A DNA stretch of 64,000 nt from Altererythrobacter sp. Root672 (GCF_001427865.1 NZ_LMHH01000001.1:2108001-2172000), one strand, 5' to 3'. Numbered from the stretch's first letter, positions 38,640 through 48,170 are shown. Notes: generated by a model from the letters alone, not told the origin. Numbers and translations are program-made.

Positions 38640-39698
38640 CTAGAAACCGGCGGATAGCGTCAGGGCCGGTCCACTTTTCGGTTCGGCCTCTCCCGACAAG
38701 CGGAAACGATAATCGACAGAGAGCCTTGCGCGCGTTTTCCCGAGGCGGAACGCCTGAGTGGCCGTGGGTCCAAGATCGAGGCGGGCGGCGCCCTTCTGCG
38801 TCCCGCCCCAGGCGCCGGCGCCAACGCTGAAGCCCGCCTCGTCCAACCCTCGCAGGGTCCGCTGAACCCGAACCAGGCCGTCGACAAAAGCCGTCGCCCC
38901 TTCTCCACCGACGTAACCGCCCTGGAGGTAGATTTCGCCACGGGTGTTCAGCGGTAGTTCGACCGGCGGTATCTCGGTGACGGCATAGGCGGCCGGCCTG
39001 AACCGTGCGTCTCGAGACAACTCTCCCACGCGCGCTTCCAGGGCCACCCTCACTGGAACTTGCGGAAGGATGCGTGCTGAGAGGCCGGCGGCAAGCTCTT
39101 GCTCATGCGGTGCGGCGAGCGCGGTACTCGCACGAAGATGCGCCTGTAGGTTCCGGCCTCCCAGCGGCGTCAGACGATACCGTAGCACCGCCCCGGCCTG
39201 ACTGCGGCCATAGCTCGGAAAGCCAGCTTGAACTGGAGTGACGGTATCGTGGCGTAGCAGAAGCCAGCCATCGCCTGACCAACGCGCAGGACCTGCCGGG
39301 CGGAGGGCGGCGGGATAAGGCGCTGCGGCGGGTCCGGGCGCGAACTGAGCCGAGGGACCCTCGCCCGATGGCGCAAGCGGCGCGGGAATTGCCCGTTCGA
39401 TCAAGGGCGGCTGCGAGCTCGGGTGTAGAGCAACTCGGGCAGCTTGAGACGGGAGACCCGAACTCGACACCCGGTTGCCGATCCAGGCCTGTGTCCCGGT
39501 AGAGGGAAAGAGGCTCGTAAGATGAGGGGAGCTCGGTTCGACTCGGTTGGTAACCGATCGGGGCGTGATCGCATCGTCAGCGGCAGCCCGGACGTCAGGC
39601 GTCAATTGCAGTAACGTCGCCCGGAATCCGAACCACCCGACGAACAAGGCGCCAAGGACCATGAGAGGCCGTCCGCGCTGCCCCATCGCACCCCTCAT
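38640..39698 (-). CDS. Membrane-anchored protein with C-terminal barrel-like domain (NfrA C-terminal-like)
   Basis: A 352-residue protein with an N-terminal membrane segment (about 12-28), a Pro/Ser/Ala-rich linker (30-145) and a C-terminal domain of repeated amphipathic strands (150-352) that ends in Phe, as outer-membrane barrels do. Strand-rich parts include AVLRYRLTPLGGRNLQAHLR and EIYLQGGYVGGEGATAFVDG. Its position after a processive glycosyltransferase, with a four-base overlap, and the strand pattern suggest a counterpart of the C-terminal domain of phage N4 adsorption protein A (NfrA). That would make it the export partner of the polysaccharide synthase. The homology call is by eye and moderate. 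Confidence 0.6.
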   Translation of the reverse strand: MRGAMGQRGRPLMVLGALFVGWFGFRATLLQLTPDVRAAADDAITPRSVTNRVEPSSPHLTSLFPSTGTQAWIGNRVSSSGLPSQAARVALHPSSQPPLIERAIPAPLAPSGEGPSAQFAPGPAAAPYPAALRPAGPARWSGDGWLLLRHDTVTPVQAGFPSYGRSQAGAVLRYRLTPLGGRNLQAHLRASTALAAPHEQELAAGLSARILPQVPVRVALEARVGELSRDARFRPAAYAVTEIPPVELPLNTRGEIYLQGGYVGGEGATAFVDGLVRVQRTLRGLDEAGFSVGAGAWGGTQKGAARLDLGPTATQAFRLGKTRARLSVDYRFRLSGEAEPKSGPALTLSAGF

Positions 39699-41101
39699 CC
39701 GAGATTGGCCCGAACATTCTGCAACGCGCCGATCGAGCCCGGATGCTCATCGTGATCGGTCTTGTCCCATGCCGAAGCCCGACCCAAGAGCCAGCGAGCG
39801 TAAGCGCCAACCGCGCGCCGCGCCGCCATGATCGCAATTAGGTTGGCCAAGGGTATTCGAAGGATGGCTCGGAGTCCTTCCCTCCAGCCGTACTCACGGG
39901 CGGTAAAAGCGAAACGCATGCCTACACGCCAGACCAACCCCACAAAGTTGGCGGCGAGCAGGACCGTTACGAGCGGATCTGGTTCGGGATGCCGCTCGAA
40001 ATCCACGGCACCAAGACTCCATAGAAGTCCGGCCACGACGAGGAGTGCATATCCCGCAAAGAGGGCCAAGGCCGATAGCGGGCCACGACGATCACGGACG
40101 CGCATCCACCGCTCGCCCACCCCGCCGCTCCACCCGAGCCGATCCCAGCCCTGCAAGGCGATGCCGTTCAGCCACCTGGCCTTCTGCCGCACGGCCTGGT
40201 CGATCCGCGCCGGGAAGTACGCTCTGGTTGCCACGAGCTGGCCATCCTCGCCCCGGACACGCAAGAAGCGCGACCGCCCGCCAGCGGCCTTGATAGTCAT
40301 CCCCAGTTCGTAGTCCTCGGTCAGCGATTCGACGGGGAAAGGACCTTTTCCGCCGCCGAGGGCGTCGATCTTCGCGAGCATGGGCCGCGCAAAACCGCAG
40401 CCGACTCCTGCTCCTGGCAAGGCAGCCCCGACCGCCTGGCGCACGACCATCGCCTTGCCGTGAGCTTCGGCAAATTCATCGCAGTAGTGGTTGCCGATCC
40501 AGCGGCCTGGCCGGACTTCCGGCAACACGGGAAGCTGAACGAAATCGGCGTCTTCGACAGCGCGATCGATCAGGACGAGCTCCGCCGGATCGACCATGTC
40601 CTCGGCATCGTGCAGCAGGATCTGGCGAAAGCGCTCTCCGCTGCGGCGTTCATCAGCCTCGAGCGCGGCGTAGAGGCGATTGAGGCAGTCTGCCTTTGTC
40701 GTCGGACCTGCCTGGTCGTGCACCACCAGGCGAAGTCGAGGATCTCCGCGCGATCCACGCATCACGGCTTCGATGGTCGAAGCGTCGTTGGAATAGCAGC
40801 CGACGTAGACCCGCAACGCCGACTGCGGCCACGCAGCCAGCGCGTGAGCGAGAGTTATTCCGATGACCCGCGCTTCCCGCCAGGCCGGGATGAACAGGGC
40901 GGCGGACCCAGTGAGCTCCTTATGGCTGAGTTCGCGTCGTTCGATCCTTGGACTCTTCGCCCGTCCAGTGAGGCGCAGCCAAGCCCAGCCGATATCGACG
41001 GCCAGTTCGTCGAGGCTGCCGAGCAGCAGGAAGACTCCCGCAAAGAGGAGCAGCTCGCGCTCCACAAGCGTGAACCAATCGAACAACGTCCATTCCGCCA
41101 A
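39695..41101 (-). CDS. NfrB-like processive glycosyltransferase
   Basis: A 468-residue membrane glycosyltransferase, family 2. One N-terminal helix (about 15-42) is followed by the GT-A domain with HDAEDMVD (164-171), TEDYELG (261-267) and RQKARW (305-310), the D..D..QxxRW pattern of processive synthases such as cellulose synthase and NfrB. Several C-terminal helices follow (335-430). It lacks the roughly 300-residue C-terminal region of E. coli NfrB, which includes a c-di-GMP-binding part. The only usable start is TTG at 41101, behind GGGAAGGGC. It overlaps the barrel-like gene by four bases. Confidence 0.8.
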   Translation of the reverse strand: MAEWTLFDWFTLVERELLLFAGVFLLLGSLDELAVDIGWAWLRLTGRAKSPRIERRELSHKELTGSAALFIPAWREARVIGITLAHALAAWPQSALRVYVGCYSNDASTIEAVMRGSRGDPRLRLVVHDQAGPTTKADCLNRLYAALEADERRSGERFRQILLHDAEDMVDPAELVLIDRAVEDADFVQLPVLPEVRPGRWIGNHYCDEFAEAHGKAMVVRQAVGAALPGAGVGCGFARPMLAKIDALGGGKGPFPVESLTEDYELGMTIKAAGGRSRFLRVRGEDGQLVATRAYFPARIDQAVRQKARWLNGIALQGWDRLGWSGGVGERWMRVRDRRGPLSALALFAGYALLVVAGLLWSLGAVDFERHPEPDPLVTVLLAANFVGLVWRVGMRFAFTAREYGWREGLRAILRIPLANLIAIMAARRAVGAYARWLLGRASAWDKTDHDEHPGSIGALQNVRANLG

Positions 41102-41232
41102 GGGCCGCCCTTCCCAACGGTCCCAAAACCCTCTCGCACTCCCCCCTCAGAGACCAAGACTTAACTTGCTGAAACATAAAGGCAATCCATTAATTCCTTG
41201 TGCCCCCAGCCAGCTTCGTGAAGGAAGGCCGG

Positions 41233-42429
41233 ATGGCAAAACCACCGGCCCTCAGAGCCGCCGTTCGTCCGTTCAAGGCGCTGTTCGATAGCGATGCCTT
41301 TGCCGGAATCCTGCTGATCGCGGTGGCCGCCGCGGCAATCGCCCTCGCCAACTCGCCACTGGCCGGCGACTATGAGCACTTCTTCCATCGGCAGTTCGCC
41401 TGGTCTCCCATCGCCAAGCTCGACACCCTGCACCTGTGGATCAACGACGGGCTGATGGCGGTATTCTTCTTCGTCGTGGGGCTCGAAGTGAAGCGCGAGA
41501 TGCTCGCCGGAAACCTGGCCGATGCCCGCACCCGCAGGCTCCCGATATTGGCGGCCGCGACGGGCATGGCCATGCCGGCCCTGGTCTATCTATCGATTGC
41601 CGGGGGAGAGCCCGAACTCGTCCGGGGTTGGGCGATCCCTGCGGCCACCGACATTGCCTTCGCCATGGGCGTGGTCGGTCTGCTCGCCAAACGCGTGCCG
41701 CCGTCGTTGCGGCTGTGCCTGCTGACGATCGCCATCGTCGACGACATCGGTTCGATCGCCATTATCGCGCTGTTCTACTCGAGCGGAATCAAGATGGCCT
41801 GGCTTCTGGCGGCAATGCTGGTGGCCGCAGTCATGATCGCGCTCAACAGGTATGGAAAGCAGCGGGTCTGGCCCTTCGTCGTTTGCTCACTGCTCCTGTG
41901 GTTCTGCGTACTGCACTCAGGCATCCACGCGACCATCGCCGGCGTCGTCGCGGCGCTCATCATCCCGATGCGCACACGCGACGGGTACAGCATGCTTGAG
42001 AACATGGAGCATGGCCTGGTCGGCTGGAACTCGCACTTCGTGGTGCCGCTGTTCGGCTTTGCCAACGCCGGGGTCCCCCTCACCCAACTGGGTCTCGCTG
42101 CCTTTCTGGATCCGCTTCCGCTCGCCGTGGGCGCCGGGCTGGTGATCGGCAAGCAAGTGGGAATTTTCGGCAGCATCCTGACTGCGGAGAAACTTGGCTT
42201 CGCCAATCGGCCCAGCGGGACCAGTTGGGCGCAAGTCTGGGGCATGAGCGCGCTGTGCGGAATAGGCTTCACCATGAGCCTGTTCATTGGCGCCCTGGCG
42301 TTTCCCAAGTCACCGCTCCTGGTCCAGGAGGCCAAGCTCGGCGTGCTCGTCGGCTCGCTTATCTCAGCCGTACTTGGGTATACCGTGCTGCGCCTCGCAC
42401 GGACGCAGCAGCAGCAACCAGCGCCTTAG
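41233..42429 (+). CDS. nhaA: Na+/H+ antiporter NhaA
   Basis: A 398-residue antiporter that expels Na+ in exchange for protons. The ion-binding pair is in IVDDIGSIAIIALFY (Asp-Asp, about residues 168-169), and the GLEVKREML and FANAGVPL segments are conserved. Twelve helices expected. I chose ATG 41233, preceded by GGAAGG; an ATG-less upstream extension to 41200 is less likely. Its stop overlaps the convergent DUF3297 stop within TTAG. Confidence 0.94.
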   Translation: MAKPPALRAAVRPFKALFDSDAFAGILLIAVAAAAIALANSPLAGDYEHFFHRQFAWSPIAKLDTLHLWINDGLMAVFFFVVGLEVKREMLAGNLADARTRRLPILAAATGMAMPALVYLSIAGGEPELVRGWAIPAATDIAFAMGVVGLLAKRVPPSLRLCLLTIAIVDDIGSIAIIALFYSSGIKMAWLLAAMLVAAVMIALNRYGKQRVWPFVVCSLLLWFCVLHSGIHATIAGVVAALIIPMRTRDGYSMLENMEHGLVGWNSHFVVPLFGFANAGVPLTQLGLAAFLDPLPLAVGAGLVIGKQVGIFGSILTAEKLGFANRPSGTSWAQVWGMSALCGIGFTMSLFIGALAFPKSPLLVQEAKLGVLVGSLISAVLGYTVLRLARTQQQQPAP

Positions 42430-42743
42430 TCTTTCTTCGCCACCGGCGGATTATCACCCAAGTCCTGATACCAGGCCTCGACCGGACCGGTGAGCTTGAG
42501 CGTCAGCGGGCGGCCCTTGCGGTCGACAGACTTGCCGGCCTGGACCCGCACCCAACCTTCGGAGATGCAATACTCCTCGATATTGGTGCGCTCGACGCCC
42601 TTGAAGCGAATGCCCACGCCACGCACCAGCTTGTCGCTGTCGAAGTGCGGGCTCGAGGGATGAATCGCCAGATGATCGGGCGGCACGTCCGATGCAGCGG
42701 ATGTCGTTTCGGCCGGAGCCTGCGGTGCGGTCTCTTCAGTCAT
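42426..42743 (-). CDS. DUF3297 family protein
   Basis: A 105-residue soluble protein. An Ala/Thr/Pro-rich N-terminus (1-23) leads to the conserved core LAIHPSSPHFDSDKL, VGIRFKGVERTNIEEYCISE and GWVRVQAGKSVDRKG, which matches the DUF3297 family. Annotators sometimes call it a glutathione peroxidase-like protein without evidence. Function unknown. It is convergent with nhaA and follows another small gene on the same strand after 30 bases. Confidence 0.8.
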   Translation of the reverse strand: MTEETAPQAPAETTSAASDVPPDHLAIHPSSPHFDSDKLVRGVGIRFKGVERTNIEEYCISEGWVRVQAGKSVDRKGRPLTLKLTGPVEAWYQDLGDNPPVAKKD

Positions 42744-42773
42744 GCCGCGCGCTTAACGCCGCAGCCGGGAAAA

Positions 42774-43082
42774 TCAATCCGGCGGCGTTTCAGACGGAGC
42801 CTTATCGGGCTGCGGTGGGCTTTCGATCGGCGAACTGTCGGGCCGGTCGAAATCTCCCTGGTTGGGCGCGACCTCGTCGGGCGAACCTTCCGGCACTCCG
42901 TTGTCGTCATTCCCGGGACCGACTTCGTCCGGCTGCTCGCCGGGATAGGCCCGGTCGCCACCATCCGACCGGCCCCGGTTGAAATGGGCCGGCTTCGAGC
43001 CAGGAGCGCTTGCGTCTTCGTTGTCATTGGCGAGTGTCGCCGCGAGGTCGGGGGCGATGTCTGTGTCTTCAGGGCGGTCCAT
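42774..43082 (-). CDS. Small acidic, probably disordered protein
   Basis: A 102-residue protein very rich in Asp, Glu, Pro and Gly (for example GEQPDEVGPGNDDNG), with no predicted fold or motif. ATG 43082 is behind AAGGATCC; an ORF start 18 codons upstream is less likely. It could be a real but fast-evolving gene, or a non-coding open frame; the composition-biased sequence makes this hard to judge. Confidence 0.5.
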   Translation of the reverse strand: MDRPEDTDIAPDLAATLANDNEDASAPGSKPAHFNRGRSDGGDRAYPGEQPDEVGPGNDDNGVPEGSPDEVAPNQGDFDRPDSSPIESPPQPDKAPSETPPD

Positions 43083-43235
43083 TAGAAGGATCCTTTCGTC
43101 GATCGTGGAACGTCCCGCGGGCCGCCGTCGTTCCATCTCTGCGTTCGGGCTGCCGTGCCGCTTGCCCTTTCCAGCGCGCCCTACTAAGGGCGCTGCTTCA
43201 TTTCGCAGGTGGGAGCCTGCAAAGTTCGTCGGGCC

Positions 43236-43320
43236 GCGGGCGTGGCGGAACTGGTAGACGCGCTGGATTTAGGTTCCAGTATCGCAAGATGTGGGGGTTC
43301 GAGTCCCTTCGCCCGCACCA
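43236..43320 (+). tRNA. tRNA-Leu (UAG anticodon)
   Basis: An 85-base type II tRNA with encoded CCA. The acceptor GCGGGCG pairs with CGCCCGC; anticodon stem CTGGA/TCCAG encloses TTTAGGT, giving anticodon UAG (CUN codons). A variable arm (TCGCAAGA) and T-loop TTCGAGT follow. The T-stem has two G-U pairs (GGGGG/CCCTT). It is followed 57 bases later by trigger factor. Confidence 0.95.
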
Positions 43321-43377
43321 GTTCCGGCGCTGGGGCACCGGATTGGATGTAGCGCCAAGTGTTTGGAAGGCTTTGGA

Positions 43378-44949
43378 ATGCAGATCGTCGAAACGACCAA
43401 TGAAGGTCTCAAGCGCGCCTACACGGTGAAGATCCCGGCGAAGGAAATCGCCGCGCGGATCGAAGCCGAAGTGAAGAAGGTTGCGCCGCAAGTCCGCATG
43501 CCGGGCTTCCGCCCGGGCAAGGTGCCGGCCAACCTGATCAAGAAGATGCACGGCGCCGCTCTGCATTCGGACGCGTTCAACGCCAGCGTCCGCGAATCGA
43601 TCGACGCGCTGATGCGCGAAAAGCAGCTGCGCCCGGCGCTGCAGCCCAAGGTCGACCTCGATGAAGGCTACGAAGAAGGCAAGGATGCCGAGCTCAAGGT
43701 CGAGCTCGAAGTTCTGCCCGAGATCGAAGCGCCCTCGATCGACGGTCTCTCGCTCGAACGCCTGGTCGTTCCCGTGTCTGACGCTGCGCTCGACGAAGCG
43801 CTTGGCCGTCTTGCCGAGAACCAGAAGACCTACAAGGATGCCCCTAAGACCAAGAAGTCGGCCGACGGCGACCAGCTGATCATCGACTTCGTCGGCCGCG
43901 TTGACGGTGTCGAGTTCGAAGGCGGCAAGGCCGAAGGCGCCCCGCTGGTGATCGGCGCTGGCCGCTTCATCCCCGGCTTCGAAGAGCAGCTGTCGGGCCT
44001 CAAGGGCGGCGACACCAAGACCATCGAAGTGACCTTCCCCGAGGACTATCCGGCTGCCGAGCTCAAGGGCAAGAAGGCCGAGTTCGACGTGACGGTACAG
44101 AAGCTTCAGGTCGAAGCCGAATCGAAGATCGACGAGGACTTCGCCAAGTCCCTCGGCCTCGACAGCCTCGACAAGCTCAAGGAGCTGATGAAGGTTCAGC
44201 TCGAGCAGGAAACTGCCGGCCTCACCCGCACCCAGATGAAGCGCCAGTTGCTCGACAAGCTCGCGGCTGAGCACGACTTCGAAGTGCCGCCGACGATGGT
44301 CGAAGCCGAATTCGGCCAGATCTGGCAGCAGCTTCAGGCCGAAGTCGCCCGCGAAGAGAACCCCGCTGAAGGCCTCAAGGAAATTGAAGCCGACAAGGAC
44401 GATTACCACCGCATCGCCGAGCGCCGCGTGCGCCTGGGCCTGCTGCTGTCGGAAATCGGCCAGGCCAACAATGTCCAGGTCTCTGCGCAAGAGATGGGCA
44501 TGCTGATCCAGCAGGCCGCCCAGCAGTATCGCCCGGAAGATCGTGAGCGGTTCGTCGAATACGTCCGCGGTGACGCGATGGCGCAGGCCCAGCTCCGCGC
44601 CCCGCTTTACGAAGACAAGGTCGTCGACTTCCTGTTCGACAAGGCCGAAGTGACCGAGCGCCAGGTTACGCGCGAAGAGCTCGAAGCCGCCATCGAAGCG
44701 GAAGAGACGGCTCCGGCCGCGGCTCCGAAGAAGGCCACCGGCAAGAAGGCTCCGGCCAAGAAGGCTGAAGCCAAGACCGAAGAGAAGCCCGCCAAGGAAG
44801 CAAAGGCGCCTGCCAAGGCTCCGGCGAAGAAGGCCGAGCCCAAGGCTGCTGCCGAGAAGGCGCCTGCCAAGAAGGCTGCTCCGAAGGCTGAGGCCGAAAA
44901 GGCGCCTGCCAAGAAGCCTGCCGCCAAGAAGGCGCCGGCTAAGAAGTAA
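43378..44949 (+). CDS. tig: Trigger factor, with Lys/Ala/Pro-rich C-terminal tail
   Basis: A 523-residue ribosome-associated chaperone. The N-terminal ribosome-binding domain holds the GFRPGKVP signature (about 42-49), the PPIase domain (about 155-245) contains [18 protein letters not shown], and the helical arms extend to about 445. The final 80 residues are an unusual basic repeat of the type [19 protein letters not shown] with many PAKK units, like a histone H1 tail. E. coli trigger factor is 432 residues and has no such tail. ATG 43378 has a typical N-terminus [15 protein letters not shown]. It precedes the clpP-clpX region by about 2.4 kb with a TonB receptor in between. Confidence 0.95.
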   Translation: MQIVETTNEGLKRAYTVKIPAKEIAARIEAEVKKVAPQVRMPGFRPGKVPANLIKKMHGAALHSDAFNASVRESIDALMREKQLRPALQPKVDLDEGYEEGKDAELKVELEVLPEIEAPSIDGLSLERLVVPVSDAALDEALGRLAENQKTYKDAPKTKKSADGDQLIIDFVGRVDGVEFEGGKAEGAPLVIGAGRFIPGFEEQLSGLKGGDTKTIEVTFPEDYPAAELKGKKAEFDVTVQKLQVEAESKIDEDFAKSLGLDSLDKLKELMKVQLEQETAGLTRTQMKRQLLDKLAAEHDFEVPPTMVEAEFGQIWQQLQAEVAREENPAEGLKEIEADKDDYHRIAERRVRLGLLLSEIGQANNVQVSAQEMGMLIQQAAQQYRPEDRERFVEYVRGDAMAQAQLRAPLYEDKVVDFLFDKAEVTERQVTREELEAAIEAEETAPAAAPKKATGKKAPAKKAEAKTEEKPAKEAKAPAKAPAKKAEPKAAAEKAPAKKAAPKAEAEKAPAKKPAAKKAPAKK

Positions 44950-44966
44950 GCGCTGCGATCATACCC

Positions 44967-44992
44967 GGCCGTTCCGTCCAGACGGAACGGCC
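44967..44992. terminator. Hairpin between tig and the convergent TonB receptor
   Basis: A 12-base inverted repeat GGCCGTTCCGTC / GACGGAACGGCC separated by two bases forms a strong stem 17 bases beyond tig. No T tract follows on either strand, so it is a probable but atypical transcript end. Confidence 0.6.
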
Positions 44993-45002
44993 GAGAGTAT
45001 GG

Positions 45003-47126
45003 TCAGAAGCTGCCCTTCACCTGCAGCCGGAAGATCGGCTGCACGCTCAGATCGCGATGTTCGGTGAAGAGGATCGGCGCCCCGTTGCGGTAGCCATCCC
45101 ACACAGTGCGGTGAAACAGTCCGCGGCCATCCGTCAGGTTGAAAACCTGCAGGTTCACGGTCAGGCCGAACACATCCTTGTTCTCGACGAACGCGAACGT
45201 GTAAATCGGCCCTTCGTAGTCCTTCCCGGTCTCGAACAGGCGGATGTACGGCTGCACGTGCGTCCAGTTGAACCCGCCGCCGAATGCCCAGTCGCTCGCG
45301 GGCATGTCGTAGCGCAGGCTTACCTCACCCCGGAAATCGTTATTGCCACTGAAGGGGCGCCGCTCCAGCGTAAGCGGGTCTTCCAGGCTCGAGGTCTCGT
45401 AGGTCGTGTTGAAGTCGATCTTGGCGCCTTTCCACCCGATCGGATCGAGGTTGAAGGTGGCCGTCGCCGCGACACCGAAAAGCCGGGCGTCGTCGATATT
45501 TCCGCGGGCCTCGAACCCGTTTCCATCGGGAATGATCTCGATCAGATCTTCATACCAGCGGCCGTAGAAACGGACGTTGGCAGAGCCCCAGGCCTTGAGG
45601 TTCTTCTTGACCTCCAGATCGACCTCCCAGCTCTGGGGAGGCACCAGCTCGGCGTTGCTGGCATTGGCGTTGTTCTGGTCGAGGAAGACCCGGGCCAGGA
45701 AATCGCTGAATGAAAGCTGCCCGACGACGCGCGCCAGCTTGAGCGAAAGATCCACCCCGTCGGTCGGCGTCCAGGCCAAGTTGGCCGATCCCTTCGGGCG
45801 CCAAAACGTCCGGACGAGCCCCCCAGGGCCGGTCTGAGCGAGCTTTGAATACTCGCCGCCTGCCCCGATCTGCAGGGTGAGGCCTTTGCCCAGCGTGCGG
45901 TTGTGGGTGAGGATCGATTCATAGCGATCCTCGGTCACCCCGCCCGAACCTGCCGGGAACGGCAGTTCGATGAAGTCTCCATCGACGTTGAGTGAATAGA
46001 GCTGCGCGGTCTGATCCAGGCGATTGAAGGCCGCCTCTCCGTCGAGCTGCCAGGATCCCCCGAGCATGTCCCAACGATATTCCGCGCGACCGATGATCTC
46101 TCCGGTCTCGCTTTGCAGAGCGAAGCGATTGCCGGTCGGCGGACTGCCGTCCTCTAGCGTGAGGACGGAATCCTGCTCCAGCTCGTTCTCGTTATATCGG
46201 TCGAGGCCAATCAGTTTCAGCCTGCCCGGCCCGAGCGCGAAATCGACATCGCCGCCTAGCTCGTATCCCCAACCCCGATTGCTGTTGTCGAAGTCACGAA
46301 ATGAATCGATGCCGACCACGGGATGGCGCTGCTCGTCGTTCGAAAAGTCCGTGTAGTTGCGGGTATAGTTGGCGTTCAAGTTGGCGACCATGCTGCCCGG
46401 GCCATCCCATTTCACGCTGCCCGAAAGCCGCGGAAATTCGCCGATGAACCTGATGCGGACGTCGCGGTTTTCGGTGACGTTCATGTCGGCGTCGGTGATG
46501 TAGCCCGGCCCCACCGCCGCACCGCGCCCGTTGTTGTGCGTGGCCGCAACGTTCCATTCGAGCCGCGGTGTCGATCCGCTCAGCGAGACCTCGCCCGCAA
46601 CGAAGCCGGGCTCGGCGTATTTCGGCCGTGCGGTGGCGCGATATTCGAAACGCCCGCTCAGGCCCCCGCCCTGCGTGAAGATGTTGGCCACCTGGCCGGA
46701 TAGGCCCGGGATACCGAGGGACGCCCCGTCAACGATCTCGATCCGCTGGACGCGGTTTGCCGGAATGCGTTGGAGCTGGTCGAACAGGTTTTCCGACTTG
46801 CTCGCCAACCGCTCGCCGTTGACCAGCACGTTGTCGCGAGTCTGCCCCAAGCCGCGTCCCTGTTGCTCGGACACGATCGAAAAGCCCGGCACCTGGTTGA
46901 GCATGTCGAGCGCGCTGCGGGGAGCGAAGCGGGCGAAATCAGCCGCCTGGAATACCTGCGCCCGCGCAGCATCCCCAGCGGGGACTTCCGCGCTGACGAC
47001 CGGATCCTCGGTCGCCGGTTCCTCTGTTGGAACCGGCGGCGGATTGTCGCCACTGTCCTGCGCCCAAACAGGCACAGCCACCGCCATCAGCGCGACGACG
47101 GCCGTCGAAGTCCCCAACCCTCTCAT
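45003..47126 (-). CDS. TonB-dependent receptor with short plug
   Basis: A 707-residue outer-membrane protein. A signal peptide (1-22, VWA|Q) is followed by a Pro/Glu-rich stretch (25-50), a plug-like domain (about 58-155: MLNQVPGFSIV, DNVLVNGERLA and RIEIVDGASLGIPGLSGQVANI), and a barrel ending QVKGSF. The substrate is unknown. Its 5' side faces clpP in divergent orientation. Family assignment is firm; a role in iron or carbohydrate uptake is not deducible. Confidence 0.87.
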   Translation of the reverse strand: MRGLGTSTAVVALMAVAVPVWAQDSGDNPPPVPTEEPATEDPVVSAEVPAGDAARAQVFQAADFARFAPRSALDMLNQVPGFSIVSEQQGRGLGQTRDNVLVNGERLASKSENLFDQLQRIPANRVQRIEIVDGASLGIPGLSGQVANIFTQGGGLSGRFEYRATARPKYAEPGFVAGEVSLSGSTPRLEWNVAATHNNGRGAAVGPGYITDADMNVTENRDVRIRFIGEFPRLSGSVKWDGPGSMVANLNANYTRNYTDFSNDEQRHPVVGIDSFRDFDNSNRGWGYELGGDVDFALGPGRLKLIGLDRYNENELEQDSVLTLEDGSPPTGNRFALQSETGEIIGRAEYRWDMLGGSWQLDGEAAFNRLDQTAQLYSLNVDGDFIELPFPAGSGGVTEDRYESILTHNRTLGKGLTLQIGAGGEYSKLAQTGPGGLVRTFWRPKGSANLAWTPTDGVDLSLKLARVVGQLSFSDFLARVFLDQNNANASNAELVPPQSWEVDLEVKKNLKAWGSANVRFYGRWYEDLIEIIPDGNGFEARGNIDDARLFGVAATATFNLDPIGWKGAKIDFNTTYETSSLEDPLTLERRPFSGNNDFRGEVSLRYDMPASDWAFGGGFNWTHVQPYIRLFETGKDYEGPIYTFAFVENKDVFGLTVNLQVFNLTDGRGLFHRTVWDGYRNGAPILFTEHRDLSVQPIFRLQVKGSF

Positions 47127-47266
47127 CCAACCCCTCGATTACAGTTGTAGTTATTGGAGGTGCCTTAGGCCCTCAATACGGCAACTGCGTCCTGTATCGA
47201 CGGAGTGTCAATCCCATCCGACGAACGGCTCCACGGGTGCGGAACCGGGGATCATCGACGAACGGC

Positions 47267-47297
47267 CTTGAACATGTGCCGGTGAGACGCGACATAG
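47267..47297 (+). promoter_or_regulatory. Candidate RpoH promoter of clpP
   Basis: CTTGAA (47267-47272) matches the sigma-32 -35 exactly. Seventeen bases later CGACATAG is a poor match to CCCCATNT. The edge lies 28 bases from the clpP start, similar to the arrangement before clpB. Confidence 0.35.
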
Positions 47298-47324
47298 GCG
47301 CTGTTTCAAGACGAGAGGACTTTC

Positions 47325-48026
47325 ATGATCGACGTGTTCGGCGGCAGCGGCGGGACCTACGGGGCCCAGGGCAAGTTCAATATGGACCCGACGACCGGGG
47401 CGCTCGTGCCCGTGGTCGTGGAAAGCACCAGCCGCGGTGAGCGCAGCTTCGACATCTTCAGCCGCCTGTTGCGCGAGCGAATCGTGTTCGTGACCGGCGA
47501 GGTCGAAGACAACATGGCCTCACTGATCGTGGCGCAGCTGCTGTTCCTCGAGAGCGAGAATTCGCAAGACATCTCGATGTACATCAACTCGCCGGGCGGC
47601 GTGGTGACGGCCGGCATGGCGATCCACGACACCATGCAATACATCAAGCCCAAGGTCCGCACCGTGTGCATCGGCCAGGCGGCTTCGATGGGCAGCTTCC
47701 TGCTTGCAGCGGGTGAACCGGGCATGCGCGTGGCTCTGCCTAACGCTCGCATCATGGTCCACCAGCCCAGCGGCGGCGCACGCGGCATGGCTTCGGATAT
47801 CGAGATCCAGGCCCGCGAAATCCTGCGTATTCGCCAGCGGATGAACGACCTCTACGTCAAGTATACCGGCAAGTCGCTGACCGACATCGAGAAGGCGCTC
47901 GACCGCGACACCTTCCTCGAAGCGGAGGAAGCGCTGAAGTTCGGCATCGTCGACAAGGTCTTCGCGCATCGCCCAAAGGATGAAGAAACCGGCGTCGAAA
48001 GTGGCTCGGGGGGTGCTCCGGAATAG
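47325..48026 (+). CDS. clpP: ATP-dependent Clp protease proteolytic subunit
   Basis: A 233-residue ClpP. The catalytic triad is Ser121 (GQAASMGSF), His146 (MVHQPSGG) and Asp195 (ALDRDTF). Compared with E. coli numbering the offset is 24 throughout, so the processed N-terminus would begin near residue 24-33. The start ATG 47325 is behind GAGAGGAC. It is followed by clpX at 195 bases. The C-terminal 20 residues are acidic and Gly-rich. Confidence 0.96.
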   Translation: MIDVFGGSGGTYGAQGKFNMDPTTGALVPVVVESTSRGERSFDIFSRLLRERIVFVTGEVEDNMASLIVAQLLFLESENSQDISMYINSPGGVVTAGMAIHDTMQYIKPKVRTVCIGQAASMGSFLLAAGEPGMRVALPNARIMVHQPSGGARGMASDIEIQAREILRIRQRMNDLYVKYTGKSLTDIEKALDRDTFLEAEEALKFGIVDKVFAHRPKDEETGVESGSGGAPE

Positions 48027-48126
48027 CCCGGGGCCTATCCGGGAGCGCGCACCAAAGCGCTCCCGACCCGTAGTAATTTGGCAACCTTTCCCCTTCAGGC
48101 TAGAGCAAGTCGGGGCAATTAAGGTT

Positions 48127-48170
48127 GACGCAATTGATATTGCGTCCTTCGGAGCTACATTCCGAAGACG
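48127..48170 (+). promoter_or_regulatory. Two tandem hairpins in the clpP-clpX intergenic region
   Basis: A perfect 8-bp stem GACGCAAT-TGAT-ATTGCGTC (48127-48146) is followed at once by CTTCGGA-GCTACAT-TCCGAAG (48147-48167). The second can be extended by CGTC (48143-48146) pairing with GACG (48167-48170), which would break the first. A TTGACG at 48125 overlaps the first stem and could be a -35 hexamer. Confidence 0.5.
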
